Shown piece by piece: positions 16,337 through 24,429 of a stretch of DNA of 64,000 nt (within the stretch, counting starts at the first letter, position 1; each line of letters starts with the position of its first letter). The stretch covers positions 1-64,000 of the forward strand of contig CAYWMD010000029.1 of the NCBI GenBank assembly GCA_964458575.1, given 5' to 3'. Origin of the DNA: CAYWMD01 sp964458575. GTDB lineage: Bacteria > Verrucomicrobiota > Verrucomicrobiia > Limisphaerales > JADLHS01. A program made the position numbers and the translations under genes. The notes under the pieces are model-generated. The model worked only from the letters and a program-made list of their open reading frames with translations. It was not told the DNA's origin and searched no databases.

Positions 16337-17290
16337 TCACCCGCCATGGAATCCCTCAAATCCCCGGGCTTCGGCTTTGATGTCCTGGCCAGTGATCGTT
16401 ACCAGGACCGTCCGCATGTCCGGTCGCGACCGGTAGATCGAGTCATGCCCCGCCGCGCCCAAGGTCATCAGGGCCGTGGACAGCGCGTCCGTGTCCGTGG
16501 CCGAGGGCAACGCGACCATCGCCAGCAAAGCGCGGTTCACGGGCTGGCCGGTGCGCGGGTCAATGACGTGGCCAAAACTCCGGCCGCCCGATTCAAAGCA
16601 GCGTCCCCAGATCGCGGAAACGGACATCGCCTCGTCGCGCAACGGGATGGCTGGCAGCTCAGGGAAACCAGCGAGGCCGGCCGCGGCGGGCGGCGTTTCA
16701 ATCGCAACCTTCCAAAACGCCTCCCCCGGCGGGGAGCCCATGGCAAACACGGTGCTCGTGCCCCCATGAATCAACGCGCTCATCACTCCCGCCGCGCGCA
16801 GGATTTCCGCCGCCTGCCCGACCGCGTAGCCCTTGCCGATCGCGCCGAGGTCCAGCATCACGCCCTCGCGCAGAAAACGCACCGTGCAATTGTGCGGATC
16901 GAGTTGAACGTGTTGCATGCCGACCTGGGACCGCGCGTCGGCAATCTCCTCCGGCGCGGGCAGCTTTCCCGTGCCGCCCATGAATCCCCAACAGCGCACG
17001 AGCGGCGCGATGGTGATGTCGAAGGCGCCGGCGGTCTCGGCCTGCAACCGTTGGGCATGTTCGAGCAGGGCGAACACCTCGGGCGTCACGCGCACCGCCT
17101 CGCGCGCGGCGCGGGTGTTGAGTTGGGCGATTTCGCTGCCGGGACGGTAGAGGCTCAGCCGCTTTTCGAGCCGGTCAATTTCCTCGAGCGCTTCCTCCCC
17201 CGCGGCGCGCAAGGCGACCGGATTATCGCCGTGCAGCACGAACTCGAACCGCGTCGCCATCGCGTGGCGGGCGAGCGTGACGGTTTGCAT
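16337..17290 (-). CDS. apbE: FAD:protein FMN transferase
   Basis: The 317-residue protein is a full-length ApbE, which moves FMN from FAD onto a threonine of exported redox proteins (for example NQR or RNF subunits). Motifs seen: MATRFEFVLHG near the start, GAFDITIAPLVRCWGF, DLGAIGKGYAVGQAAEIL (about residues 170-187), LIHGGTSTVFAMG and HVIDPRTGQPV, the FAD- and Mg-binding sites. No clear lipobox or signal peptide is seen, so the location is uncertain. No RNF/NQR genes are in the window. It is 46 bases from the rhomboid gene's far end and likely forms its own unit. Confidence 0.88.
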   Translation of the reverse strand: MQTVTLARHAMATRFEFVLHGDNPVALRAAGEEALEEIDRLEKRLSLYRPGSEIAQLNTRAAREAVRVTPEVFALLEHAQRLQAETAGAFDITIAPLVRCWGFMGGTGKLPAPEEIADARSQVGMQHVQLDPHNCTVRFLREGVMLDLGAIGKGYAVGQAAEILRAAGVMSALIHGGTSTVFAMGSPPGEAFWKVAIETPPAAAGLAGFPELPAIPLRDEAMSVSAIWGRCFESGGRSFGHVIDPRTGQPVNRALLAMVALPSATDTDALSTALMTLGAAGHDSIYRSRPDMRTVLVTITGQDIKAEARGFEGFHGG

Positions 17291-17392
17291 GGTCGCTGGT
17301 GCTTAATCTTAATCCCCCCGACCCGGACAGATTAAGAACAAGATAAAGATTATGATTAAGAAGGAGCGCCCGCGAGGGCGAGCGCCCCAAGT

Positions 17393-18778
17393 TTACGACA
17401 GCGGCAGCGTGCCGTAGGTGATCGGCGCGACTTCCTTCCCGTCGCCGGTCGTGATCTTCCGCGTCTTCTCGTCGAACACGCAGGCGATCTTGAGCCGGTC
17501 GGACATTTCGGCGAGCGAGATGACCGTCTGCGCGCGCACGGCGAGGTCAATGCCGCAATTGGGCTGCTTGTTGGCGCGGATGCACTCGAACCAGTTCTTG
17601 TGATGTTCGCCGATGTCCTCGGTGGGTTTGAGGCCATTGAAGGTTTCCGGGTCCACTTCCTCGGAAAATTCCTTCTCCGGTTTGAGTTCGATGCGTTCGC
17701 CGGACGTGCCGACTTCCAGTGAAGCGTGATGGCCGTAAAGGGTGAAGCCGGGACTGCGCGCGTTGATGGTGCTGCTGACCAGCACCAGCGACACGCCGCT
17801 GGGAAATTCCGCCAGCACTTCGACCTGCTCCGGCACATCGCGCTCCGGCGTGCCGTCGGTTTGTTGCTTGTCCGGATGCACGTTCTTGGTGCCGAGGCAC
17901 ACGACGCGCGAGGGAAATTCCGGGCTGCCCGTCGCCAGCATGAGCGGCAGCAACCGGTGCGGAATCAGATCGCCGAGCAGGCCGGCGCAATAGGGATAAA
18001 ATTTGCGCCACCGGAAATAACGCTGCGGCGCGAAGGGCACGCGGTCCTTCACCTGGCCTTCCCATTTCTCCCAATCCACGGTCTGCGCCGTGGCGTCGGC
18101 GTCAATCGGGTAGTTCCATTCGCCCTTGGGATTGTTGCGGCAGTAATAACCCTGCGCCCAGATGAGCTTCCCGATCTTCCCGGACTTGATCATGTCCGCC
18201 GCCTTGTGCCACGCCGCTGCCGAGCAACCCTGCGAGCCGACCTGTAAAATCTTCCCGGTCTTCTTCACCGCCGCTTCCACCGCAAACGCTTCGCCGAGAT
18301 AGCGCGTCAGCGGCTTTTCGCAATAGACGTGTTTCCCGGATTCCATGGCGGCGATGGTGGCCGCGGCGTGGATCGGGTCGTGCGTGGCAATGACCACCGC
18401 GTCAATGTCTTTTCGCTCCAACAGTTTTCGGTAGTCGCCAAACACTTCCACCTTTGGACCGCCGTCGGCTTCAATGAAATCCTTGGCCGCGCCGGTGCGC
18501 TTCGGCCACACGTCACACACGGCCAACTGGGCGACGTTGTTCGCCGACGCGTTGGCTTTCATGATGTTCACGTGCGCGTTTTTTCCCTGTGCGCCGACGC
18601 CGATAAAGCCGACCGAAATGCGGTCGTTGGCGCCGATGACTCTGCCGGCGGCCGGCGCCTGGCCATAAACGGTGGGTCGGAACAGCGGGCTGGCGGCCAC
18701 CACGGCGGCGACGGTGGCGGTTTTCTTGATAAAATCCCGGCGTGTGGCCGGGCCGGAGGAGGATGGCAATGGTTTCAT
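17393..18778 (-). CDS. Gfo/Idh/MocA-family oxidoreductase, Tat-exported
   Basis: The 461-residue protein begins with a Tat signal (ATRRDFIKK followed by an Ala/Val stretch, cleavage near VYGQA). The Rossmann domain follows (RISVGFIGVGAQGKNAHVN; AQLAVCDVWPKR), then CEKPLTRYLGEAF with the catalytic lysine, and HRLLPLMLATGSPEFP in the C-terminal domain. The tail contains an extended DUF4445-like C-terminal sheet typical of planctomycete/verrucomicrobial exported members. It is a paralogue of the protein encoded at 5555 but only distantly similar. The likely role is redox chemistry on an extracytoplasmic sugar or inositol; the substrate is unknown. It is not obviously in an operon. Confidence 0.88.
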   Translation of the reverse strand: MKPLPSSSGPATRRDFIKKTATVAAVVAASPLFRPTVYGQAPAAGRVIGANDRISVGFIGVGAQGKNAHVNIMKANASANNVAQLAVCDVWPKRTGAAKDFIEADGGPKVEVFGDYRKLLERKDIDAVVIATHDPIHAAATIAAMESGKHVYCEKPLTRYLGEAFAVEAAVKKTGKILQVGSQGCSAAAWHKAADMIKSGKIGKLIWAQGYYCRNNPKGEWNYPIDADATAQTVDWEKWEGQVKDRVPFAPQRYFRWRKFYPYCAGLLGDLIPHRLLPLMLATGSPEFPSRVVCLGTKNVHPDKQQTDGTPERDVPEQVEVLAEFPSGVSLVLVSSTINARSPGFTLYGHHASLEVGTSGERIELKPEKEFSEEVDPETFNGLKPTEDIGEHHKNWFECIRANKQPNCGIDLAVRAQTVISLAEMSDRLKIACVFDEKTRKITTGDGKEVAPITYGTLPLS

Positions 18779-18919
18779 TTAAATAAAAAGCCTGTCGTCG
18801 TTGGTCTGACGAAAAATAGGCGAAGGAAATTCGGGGTCAATCATTCAAATTGGATCGTTGAAAACGTTGCATCGCGGCAAACGAACCGGATTGGTTCGCG
18901 CAACTTGCGTTTTAACGGT

Positions 18920-19519
18920 TCAACGTTTGAACAATTCAACGGCTCTTCGCCGCCACCACAGCATCCGTTCCAAACCCGTCCGGTTCGGATACGAACGCGG
19001 CACCCATTCCGTCACCAATTCGAAGTGCGGCGAAAAACGCTGCCACAACTCCCCGCGCGTCGTGCCAAATGGCGGGCCGTCCGTGTCCGGGATCAAATAG
19101 TTCACGGCCAGATAATGGCCCTCCGGTTTGAGCCAGCGCAGAACAGCCTGCACGTAGAGCTCGCGCTCGTCCGGCTGGATCGCGCAAAACAACGTGTGCT
19201 CGAAAACCCAGTCGAACGGAAAGGGCGGCGGCGTCCGGAGGAAATCCGCCTGACGAAACTCGGCTCGCAGGTTGGCGGCGCGCGCGCGTTCGCTGCTCAG
19301 GTGAATCGCGCTGGGTGCGATGTCGTAACCGTAAACACGAAAACCGGCCTTGGCCCATTCGCACGCGTCGTGACCCGTGCCGCCGCCGGGAACGCAGACC
19401 GTCTCGCCCGGGAGCTGCGGATGCGCCGCCAGAAAATCCACCAGCCCGGGCGCGGGCGCGCCCTTTTCCCAAGGCATTTCGCCAGATTGGTAGCGGGCTT
19501 CCCAGGCGCAGCGGCTCAT
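18920..19519 (-). CDS. Thiopurine S-methyltransferase-family SAM methyltransferase
   Basis: This 199-residue protein matches the TPMT branch of class I methyltransferases. Seen: WEARYQSGEMPWEKG at the N-terminus (family signature near residue 6), the SAM loop VCVPGGGTGHDACEWAKAGF (about residues 41-60) and YGYDIAPSAIHLS. Relatives methylate thiol, selenium, tellurium or halide acceptors; the acceptor here is unknown. The start overlaps the stop of the upstream lolD-like gene by four bases, so the two are co-translated, which is odd for functions this different. Confidence 0.82.
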   Translation of the reverse strand: MSRCAWEARYQSGEMPWEKGAPAPGLVDFLAAHPQLPGETVCVPGGGTGHDACEWAKAGFRVYGYDIAPSAIHLSSERARAANLRAEFRQADFLRTPPPFPFDWVFEHTLFCAIQPDERELYVQAVLRWLKPEGHYLAVNYLIPDTDGPPFGTTRGELWQRFSPHFELVTEWVPRSYPNRTGLERMLWWRRRAVELFKR

Positions 19520-20193
19520 GATCGGACGACTCCGTCCGCGAGGTGGACTTCGCGCGGTGCGCGGGTGGCGACGTTCGCGTCGTGCGTCGCCACGATCAAG
19601 GTGGTGTTGCGTTCGGCACGCAACTGGAGCAGCAAGTCCATGATCTCGCCGCCGGTGTGTGAATCAAGATTGCCGGTAGGCTCGTCGGCGAGGATCAATT
19701 CCGGCTCGTTGATGAGCGCGCGGGCAATGGCGACCCGCTGCTGTTCGCCGCCGGAAAGTTCGTACGGCTTGTGTTCGATGCGCTCGCCCAGGCCGACGCG
19801 GTTCAACAAATCCCGGCCGCGGCGCTCGGCCTCCGTGGCGGGCATGCGCGTGATGCGCGCCGGGACGCAGACGTTTTCCAGCGCATCCAGGTCCGACAAC
19901 AGGTGATAGGCCTGAAAAATGAAACCGACGCGCCGGTTGCGCAACTCGGCCAGTTCCGTCTCGTTCAACCCGGCGATGTTCCGTCCGCCGAACCAGATTT
20001 CGCCGGCGTTCGCGGAGTCGAGGCCGCCGATGAGATGAAGCAGCGTGCTTTTGCCGGCGCCCGACGCGCCGCGCAACGCGAGAAACTCCCCGCGCGCGAT
20101 GTCCAGCGTGACGCCGCGCAACACTTCCAGCTTGCGCTGGCCCATCGTGTAGGACTTCGTGACCGCCTTCGCGGAGACCAAGGTTTCACTCAT
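19516..20193 (-). CDS. lolD: LolD-type ABC transporter ATPase
   Basis: The 225-residue ATPase has a complete nucleotide-binding domain: Walker A GASGAGKSTLLH (about residue 41), Q-loop FIFQAYHLLSDLDALENV, signature LSGGEQQRVAIARAL, Walker B LILADEPTGNLD and the H-loop ATHD. The LolD/MacB-type stretch after the Q-loop and the adjacent LolC/E-like permease point to release of lipoproteins from the inner membrane toward the outer membrane. ATG 20193 is preferred to an upstream start at 20214 because it gives the family-typical N-terminus. A short palindromic repeat separates it from the permease gene. Confidence 0.85.
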   Translation of the reverse strand: MSETLVSAKAVTKSYTMGQRKLEVLRGVTLDIARGEFLALRGASGAGKSTLLHLIGGLDSANAGEIWFGGRNIAGLNETELAELRNRRVGFIFQAYHLLSDLDALENVCVPARITRMPATEAERRGRDLLNRVGLGERIEHKPYELSGGEQQRVAIARALINEPELILADEPTGNLDSHTGGEIMDLLLQLRAERNTTLIVATHDANVATRAPREVHLADGVVRS

Positions 20194-20230
20194 ACAAACC
20201 TCCGGCAGAGCCAAAAACCTTCAACGCCCA

Positions 20231-20310
20231 ACATTCAACGCTCAACTCGCCATGACGCACCCACCAACACCTCGTTCGATGTGCGGCATTGAATGTTGAA
20301 CGTTGAATGT
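20231..20310. repeat. Short inverted repeat between lolC and lolD
   Basis: The arms 20231-20245 and 20296-20310 are complementary at 14 of 15 positions and are built from the word TTGAACGTTGAATGT. Related TTGAA/CGTTGAA words recur in other gaps (about 18853-18945 and 25535-25580), suggesting a family of small intergenic repeats. The position inside a two-gene operon may modulate lolD expression; that is inference. Confidence 0.55.
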
Positions 20311-20321
20311 TCCCCATGGCC

Positions 20322-21587
20322 TTATTCATTGCGCAGCGCCTCCACGGGATTCAGTTTGCTCGCGTGCCAGGCTGGGAACAGCGCGGCCAGCAGGCAGATC
20401 AGCATCGAACCGCCGCAAATGATCGCCACGTCACGCGGCAACACGAGCGCGGGCAGTTCGCTGAAACCATAAATGCTGGCGGGGAACAGTTCGGCGCCGG
20501 TCAGACTGCGCATCAGGTGCAGGAACGGATTGCGATATTCGATCAGGAGCAGGCCTGCGGCCAGCCCGGCCAGCACGCCGAGCACGCTCACGATCAGGCT
20601 TTGCGCCAGGAACACGCACATGACCTGCCGGCTGGTCGCGCCCAGCGCCTTCATCATGCCGATCTCGCGCGTCTTCATCATGATGAAGGTGATCAACGTG
20701 CAGGTGATGCCGAACGCCGCCACGATCACGATGAAGAACATGATATAAAGCATCACGTTCTTCTCGACCATCACCGCCATCATCAATGGGCTGTCCTCCA
20801 TCCAGGTCGTCACTTTGAAATCGTTCCCCAACGCGTCTTCCAACGCGCGCGCCGCCGGCTGTGCCTGGTAAGGATCACGCAAAGCCACCATCAAACCGTG
20901 AACACCGTCGTCCTCCTCCAGGTCCTGCAGCACCTGTGCGCTGTGCAGGGAAGTGATGACGAACATGGCGTTGAATTCGTAATAGCCCGCGTCAAAAATT
21001 CCGCGCACCTCGTAATCGTCGGGCAGAATTGCGACGTCGCCCTTGCGATCTTTCATTTTCTTGAGTTCCCGCGCGGAAAAAACCGACACCTTGTCGCCCA
21101 CGCGCAACTCCATGGACTCGGCCAGTTGCGTCCCGATGAGCAGGCCCCGGCCGGCGAGGTCGAATTTACCCGCGACGATATTGCTCGCGATGGTACTCAC
21201 GTTCGCTTCGGTCGCTGAGTCAATGCCCCGGAGGCCGGGCGCCAGCACCATGGATTGGCCGTTGGCGGGCTGGGTCTCGATGAAAACCTGGCCCACGATA
21301 AAAGGGCTCACGCCCTTCACCAACCGGTTTGTGGCCACAATCTGGGAGACCATGGCATAGTTTTCCATTGTCCGGCCGCGGACCAGGACCTTCAAATGGG
21401 CATTGAACCCGAACACCTTTTCGCGCAGGTCGCGGTCGAACCCGCTCATCACGCTGATGACGATGATGAGCACGGCCACGCCCAGCATGACGCCGATGAT
21501 GGAAATGAGCGTGATGATGGAGACAAATGTCCGTTTGGGCCTCAGGTAACGCAGGGCCAGGAGCAGTTCAAACGGCAGTCGCGACAT
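20322..21587 (-). CDS. lolC: LolC/LolE-family lipoprotein-releasing permease
   Basis: The 421-residue membrane protein has the MacB/FtsX arrangement: one membrane segment near residues 25-48 after LRYLRPKRTFVSIITLIS, a periplasmic domain of about 220 residues, and three membrane segments at the C-terminus (about 275-410) ending in LNPVEALRNE, the family's terminal signature. With the ATPase downstream it should extract outer-membrane-destined lipoproteins. Only one permease gene is present here, so a homodimer (LolF-like) or a second copy elsewhere is likely. The symbol lolC is by similarity; lolE is equally possible. Confidence 0.85.
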   Translation of the reverse strand: MSRLPFELLLALRYLRPKRTFVSIITLISIIGVMLGVAVLIIVISVMSGFDRDLREKVFGFNAHLKVLVRGRTMENYAMVSQIVATNRLVKGVSPFIVGQVFIETQPANGQSMVLAPGLRGIDSATEANVSTIASNIVAGKFDLAGRGLLIGTQLAESMELRVGDKVSVFSARELKKMKDRKGDVAILPDDYEVRGIFDAGYYEFNAMFVITSLHSAQVLQDLEEDDGVHGLMVALRDPYQAQPAARALEDALGNDFKVTTWMEDSPLMMAVMVEKNVMLYIMFFIVIVAAFGITCTLITFIMMKTREIGMMKALGATSRQVMCVFLAQSLIVSVLGVLAGLAAGLLLIEYRNPFLHLMRSLTGAELFPASIYGFSELPALVLPRDVAIICGGSMLICLLAALFPAWHASKLNPVEALRNE

Positions 21588-21700
21588 GCGCGGAGGCTAG
21601 ACAAGCCGCCGCCAGCCTGTCAATGAAGCGGCGCAGGAGGGATGGCGCCGCGGAGAACTTGACTTTTGCGCGCCCGCGTCCCACTCTGGCGCCGAACCGA

Positions 21701-22000
21701 ATGAGCAAAGCGCAATTCTGGACCTTGAACATCGTGGGTGGTGCGTGCGGCTTGCTGCTGCTACTCAATCTCATCCTCACCCAGCTCAACGAGGAATCCA
21801 ACCGCACCCTCGTCAATACCCAAAACCAACTGGCCCGCGCGCAACAGCTCAAACAGACCATGCAAAACCTCGCCGTGCGCATCGCGCAGGCGGGCCAGAC
21901 GGAGCCGGCATTGCAGGCGCTCCTCACCCGGCAGGACTTGAAGGTCACGCTCAACGAGCCGAAGGAATCCAACAAAAAACCAACGAAAGCCAAGCCGTGA
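21701..22000 (+). CDS. Small membrane-anchored coiled-coil protein, unknown
   Basis: This 99-residue protein begins MSKAQFWTLNIVGG and has one N-terminal membrane segment (about residues 8-26, Leu-rich). A polar helix of coiled-coil character follows (QLARAQQLKQTMQNLAVRIAQ), and the end is lysine-rich. I do not recognise a family. It is the first of three tightly packed plus-strand genes; its TGA overlaps the GTG of the next gene (GTGA). The three proteins share the plan of one membrane helix plus a coiled coil, which suggests a membrane complex. Confidence 0.7.
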   Translation: MSKAQFWTLNIVGGACGLLLLLNLILTQLNEESNRTLVNTQNQLARAQQLKQTMQNLAVRIAQAGQTEPALQALLTRQDLKVTLNEPKESNKKPTKAKP

Positions 22001-22404
22001 ACCCGGACCGCGAACGCGCCCTGCTCGAACTGACCCGCCGCAACCCGTTTTGGCCCTGCGTGGTGGTGTTCAGTCTGCTCGCCGTGGACGCTGGTTTTCG
22101 CCTGGCCAGTTCCGTCCAGCAACGCCGGCAGCTCGACGAAGCCGAGCGCGTCCAGTTGCAGAACATCGGCCAGATGCAGCCGATGCTGGTGCAACTCCCG
22201 CAGATTGAAGCCCGGTTGCAGGCGCTCTCCATGGACCTGATTCAAGTCGCCAAGACCAACGCCGCCGCCGACCAGATTGTCCGCGAGTTCAACATCCAGT
22301 GGAGTCCCGGACCGGATGCGCTCAGCTCCCCGTCCGCGCTCCCGCCAGCCATGGGCAACAACGGAAACCCTGTGACCCGGACCAATGCACCTGCCGTCAA
22401 ATAA
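21997..22404 (+). CDS. Small membrane-anchored coiled-coil protein, unknown
   Basis: The 135-residue protein starts at a GTG that overlaps the previous stop. A membrane segment at about residues 16-34 (PFWPCVVVFSLLAVDAGFRL) is followed by a long amphipathic helix (QQRRQLDEAERVQLQNIGQ and MQPMLVQLPQIEARLQALS) and a proline/asparagine-rich tail. It resembles its upstream neighbour in design, though not clearly in sequence. It overlaps the following TPR gene by about 20 bases in another frame. Function unknown. Confidence 0.7.
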   Translation: MNPDRERALLELTRRNPFWPCVVVFSLLAVDAGFRLASSVQQRRQLDEAERVQLQNIGQMQPMLVQLPQIEARLQALSMDLIQVAKTNAAADQIVREFNIQWSPGPDALSSPSALPPAMGNNGNPVTRTNAPAVK

Positions 22405-23416
22405 CTCTTGTCGCCACCGCCAGTCGGGCGTGGCTTCGCTGGCGCGCGCCGGCGGCACCTTGCTGCTCGTCCTGTTGCCGCTCGCCCCTTGGCCGGTCGC
22501 CGCCGCCACCAACCTCACCTCACTGACGCCGACCCGGATCGAAAAGGACTCGACGCAGGAGGTGATGCGCGCCTACCTCCAGTTGCAGGAACAGCTTCAT
22601 GCGGCGCAACTGGCCATTCAACGCAGTCAGGAGGAGGCCGCCCAGGCCGCCGCCCGCAGTGCGGAGGCCATCTCCAACCGGCTCAAGGCCCTCGAATTGT
22701 CGCTCGCGGAACAAAGCGCGCAGGAGCGCACCACCATCGAAGCGATTCAAAACACCAACCTGCTCCTGATCAAGATCGGCAGTGCGTGCGCCGCCGCCGC
22801 CTTCCTCGCCGTGTTTCTGACCGCCTACTTCCAATGGCGCGCGGTGAACCGCCTCACGGAATTCTCCGTCTTGTCGCGGCCCTCCATGGGCCACGCTGGC
22901 GTGACATCGCCCGGCACGGTGGAGGCCCCGCCCAGCGCGGCCGCCCTGACCGATCAGGTCAACACCCGCCTGCTCGGGGCCATCGAGCGCCTGGAAAAAC
23001 GCATCCTCGAACTCGAATACACCGCCCGTCCGCCGCTCGCCGAACGCACTGCGGCCGAAACGCCACCGGCCAACCCGGCCCCCAGCGCGGGCGATCGCTT
23101 TCGCGTCCTGATGGCGAAAGGAGAGTCGCTCTTGAGCCTCGACAAAACCGAGGAGGCGCTCGCGTGTTTCGATGAAATCCTGGCGGCCGAACCGGAGCAT
23201 TCCGAGGCGCTGGTGAAAAAAGGCGACGCCTTGGAACGCCTGCGGAAGATTGACGATGCGATTGATTGCTACGACCGCGCCATCGCCGCCGGGCGTTCGC
23301 TGACGGTGGCCTACCTGCACAAGGGCGGGCTGTTCAACCGGCTGGAGCGTTACGAGGAAGCGTTGCAGTGCTACGAACAGGCGCTGCGGACGCAGGAGAA
23401 AAGTCACACCGCCTAG
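22385..23416 (+). CDS. Coiled-coil/transmembrane/TPR protein, unknown
   Basis: A 343-residue protein. An N-terminal hydrophobic signal-like segment (about residues 24-42) is followed by a coiled coil rich in Gln/Ala/Glu (about 55-120), a membrane segment (about 127-147, GSACAAAAFLAVFLTAYF), a short second coil around RLEKRILELEY and two or three TPR motifs (about 235-340: GESLLSLDKTEEALACFDEIL and onward). The topology suggests an inner-membrane scaffold with the TPR part in the cytosol. As last gene of the three-gene unit it could be the organiser. The start codon position is uncertain. Confidence 0.75.
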   Translation: MHLPSNNSCRHRQSGVASLARAGGTLLLVLLPLAPWPVAAATNLTSLTPTRIEKDSTQEVMRAYLQLQEQLHAAQLAIQRSQEEAAQAAARSAEAISNRLKALELSLAEQSAQERTTIEAIQNTNLLLIKIGSACAAAAFLAVFLTAYFQWRAVNRLTEFSVLSRPSMGHAGVTSPGTVEAPPSAAALTDQVNTRLLGAIERLEKRILELEYTARPPLAERTAAETPPANPAPSAGDRFRVLMAKGESLLSLDKTEEALACFDEILAAEPEHSEALVKKGDALERLRKIDDAIDCYDRAIAAGRSLTVAYLHKGGLFNRLERYEEALQCYEQALRTQEKSHTA

Positions 23417-23423
23417 CCAGCGG

Positions 23424-23543
23424 CTACTGCGTGCGCACCCGGTGAAACCGCATCGCGTTGGTCGCCTTCGAGTCCGTCACTTGCATCAATTCGCCCGTGC
23501 TCGAAAGCACCAAAAAATACTCGCTTAAAACAGATCGTAAGGT
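23424..23543 (-). pseudogene. Remnant of a secreted-protein C-terminus
   Basis: After the TGA that ends the pseudopilin gene, the same frame stays open for 39 codons and reads a typical end of a verrucomicrobial secreted protein: EYFLVLSSTGELMQV, TDSKATNAMRFHRVR, then TAG. The ATNAMRFHRVR end matches the F-Y-R type C-terminal module of other genes in this window. It lacks its own start, so it is probably debris of a deleted gene, or a former extension of the pseudopilin cut off by the TGA. Confidence 0.55.
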
Positions 23544-24401
23544 TCAGGGAGGTGTCAAGATCTCCGATCGCAATCTGCCGACGAATTGTGCCGGCAATTT
23601 GAGGTCGAGCGAGCCTGGGACCATTTCTTCCGGCCGCACATGGCCGTCGCAATAAACCACGCTCGCCCTTTGTCCGTGGCGGAAATGGCCGTGCGGATAG
23701 TAGCTGGGGCTGGAAGTGTTCGTCGGGTTGTCGAGGTAATACCATTCTTCAAGCATGGGATTGTTTCGCGAAGCGGGCCATTGGAAATCGTTAACTTGGG
23801 CCGCGTCGGCAAAAAGCGCGATCTCCGTCGGGCGCTTGATCTGGCTGATATTCACTGGTGTTTGCACGCCGGCTGGTGGCGAAAGCGACAGGCCGTTGTA
23901 ACCGTAGCTGAAGAAAATGATGTTGGTGGCCTTCAGTTTGAGCCGGCCCAGCAGCGCGTTGAACGACGGGCAAACCCGCACGTCGCTATCGCGGAGATAC
24001 GGAAACAACTTGGCGGTTGAGAAATCGTACAAGCGCGCGCCTTCGGGCCGGCTGCTGTCGAGCCAGCCGCACCAATGAATGATGCCGCTGTTGGTGGAGA
24101 CGGTTCTGGTGGTGAAGCATTTTCCCTCGTTGTCATTCCAGTAAAGCTGGGCGGCGAGTCCAAGCTGACGCAAGTTGCTGGCACATTTGATGCGCCGCGC
24201 CGATTCCTGACTGCGCGAGAGCGTCGGAAGGAGCATGGCCGCCAAAATGCCGATGATGGCGATGACCACGAGGAGTTCGATGAGGGTGAATGCGCGCCGG
24301 TGAGAGGGTGGGCGGGTGAGCAAGTGAGAAAGTGAGCAGGTCGACGGGCCCGTGCGCCCACTTTCCCACTTTCCCACTTTCCCACTTTCCTGCGTTTTCA
24401 T
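23544..24401 (-). CDS. Type II secretion-like pseudopilin, H-X9-DG type
   Basis: This 285-residue protein has a class III leader and pilin core (RRAFTLIELLVVIAIIGILA, about residues 36-55; cleavage expected before Phe, Glu at +5) and the C-terminal H-X9-DG processing-associated motif in HGQRASVVYCDGHV. Such proteins are multiplied in PVC bacteria and may form fibres or be exported by a type II-like system. The leader before the cleavage site is long (about 35 residues) and is encoded partly by an 8-base tandem repeat. The gene follows the riboswitch-controlled secreted protein by 28 bases and is probably co-transcribed with it. Confidence 0.85.
   Translation of the reverse strand: MKTQESGKVGKWESGRTGPSTCSLSHLLTRPPSHRRAFTLIELLVVIAIIGILAAMLLPTLSRSQESARRIKCASNLRQLGLAAQLYWNDNEGKCFTTRTVSTNSGIIHWCGWLDSSRPEGARLYDFSTAKLFPYLRDSDVRVCPSFNALLGRLKLKATNIIFFSYGYNGLSLSPPAGVQTPVNISQIKRPTEIALFADAAQVNDFQWPASRNNPMLEEWYYLDNPTNTSSPSYYPHGHFRHGQRASVVYCDGHVRPEEMVPGSLDLKLPAQFVGRLRSEILTPP
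24314..24390. repeat. 8-base tandem repeats in the pseudopilin leader
   Basis: Positions 24361-24390 hold 3.75 exact copies of CTTTCCCA, and 24314-24339 hold three degenerate 8-base units (GTGAGNAA type) of partly complementary sequence, so the two blocks can also pair as a hairpin. Both lie within the first 35 codons of the pseudopilin. As 8 is not a multiple of 3, gain or loss of one unit would shift the frame. Confidence 0.7.
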
Positions 24402-24429
24402 TGGAGCGTTACGTCAATGCGTCCGATTA

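Noticed and set aside
18329..19906. Plus-strand open frame of 525 codons
   Set aside because: It runs antisense through a Gfo/Idh gene, a methyltransferase and lolD, all well supported; its composition is Arg/Gly-rich noise.
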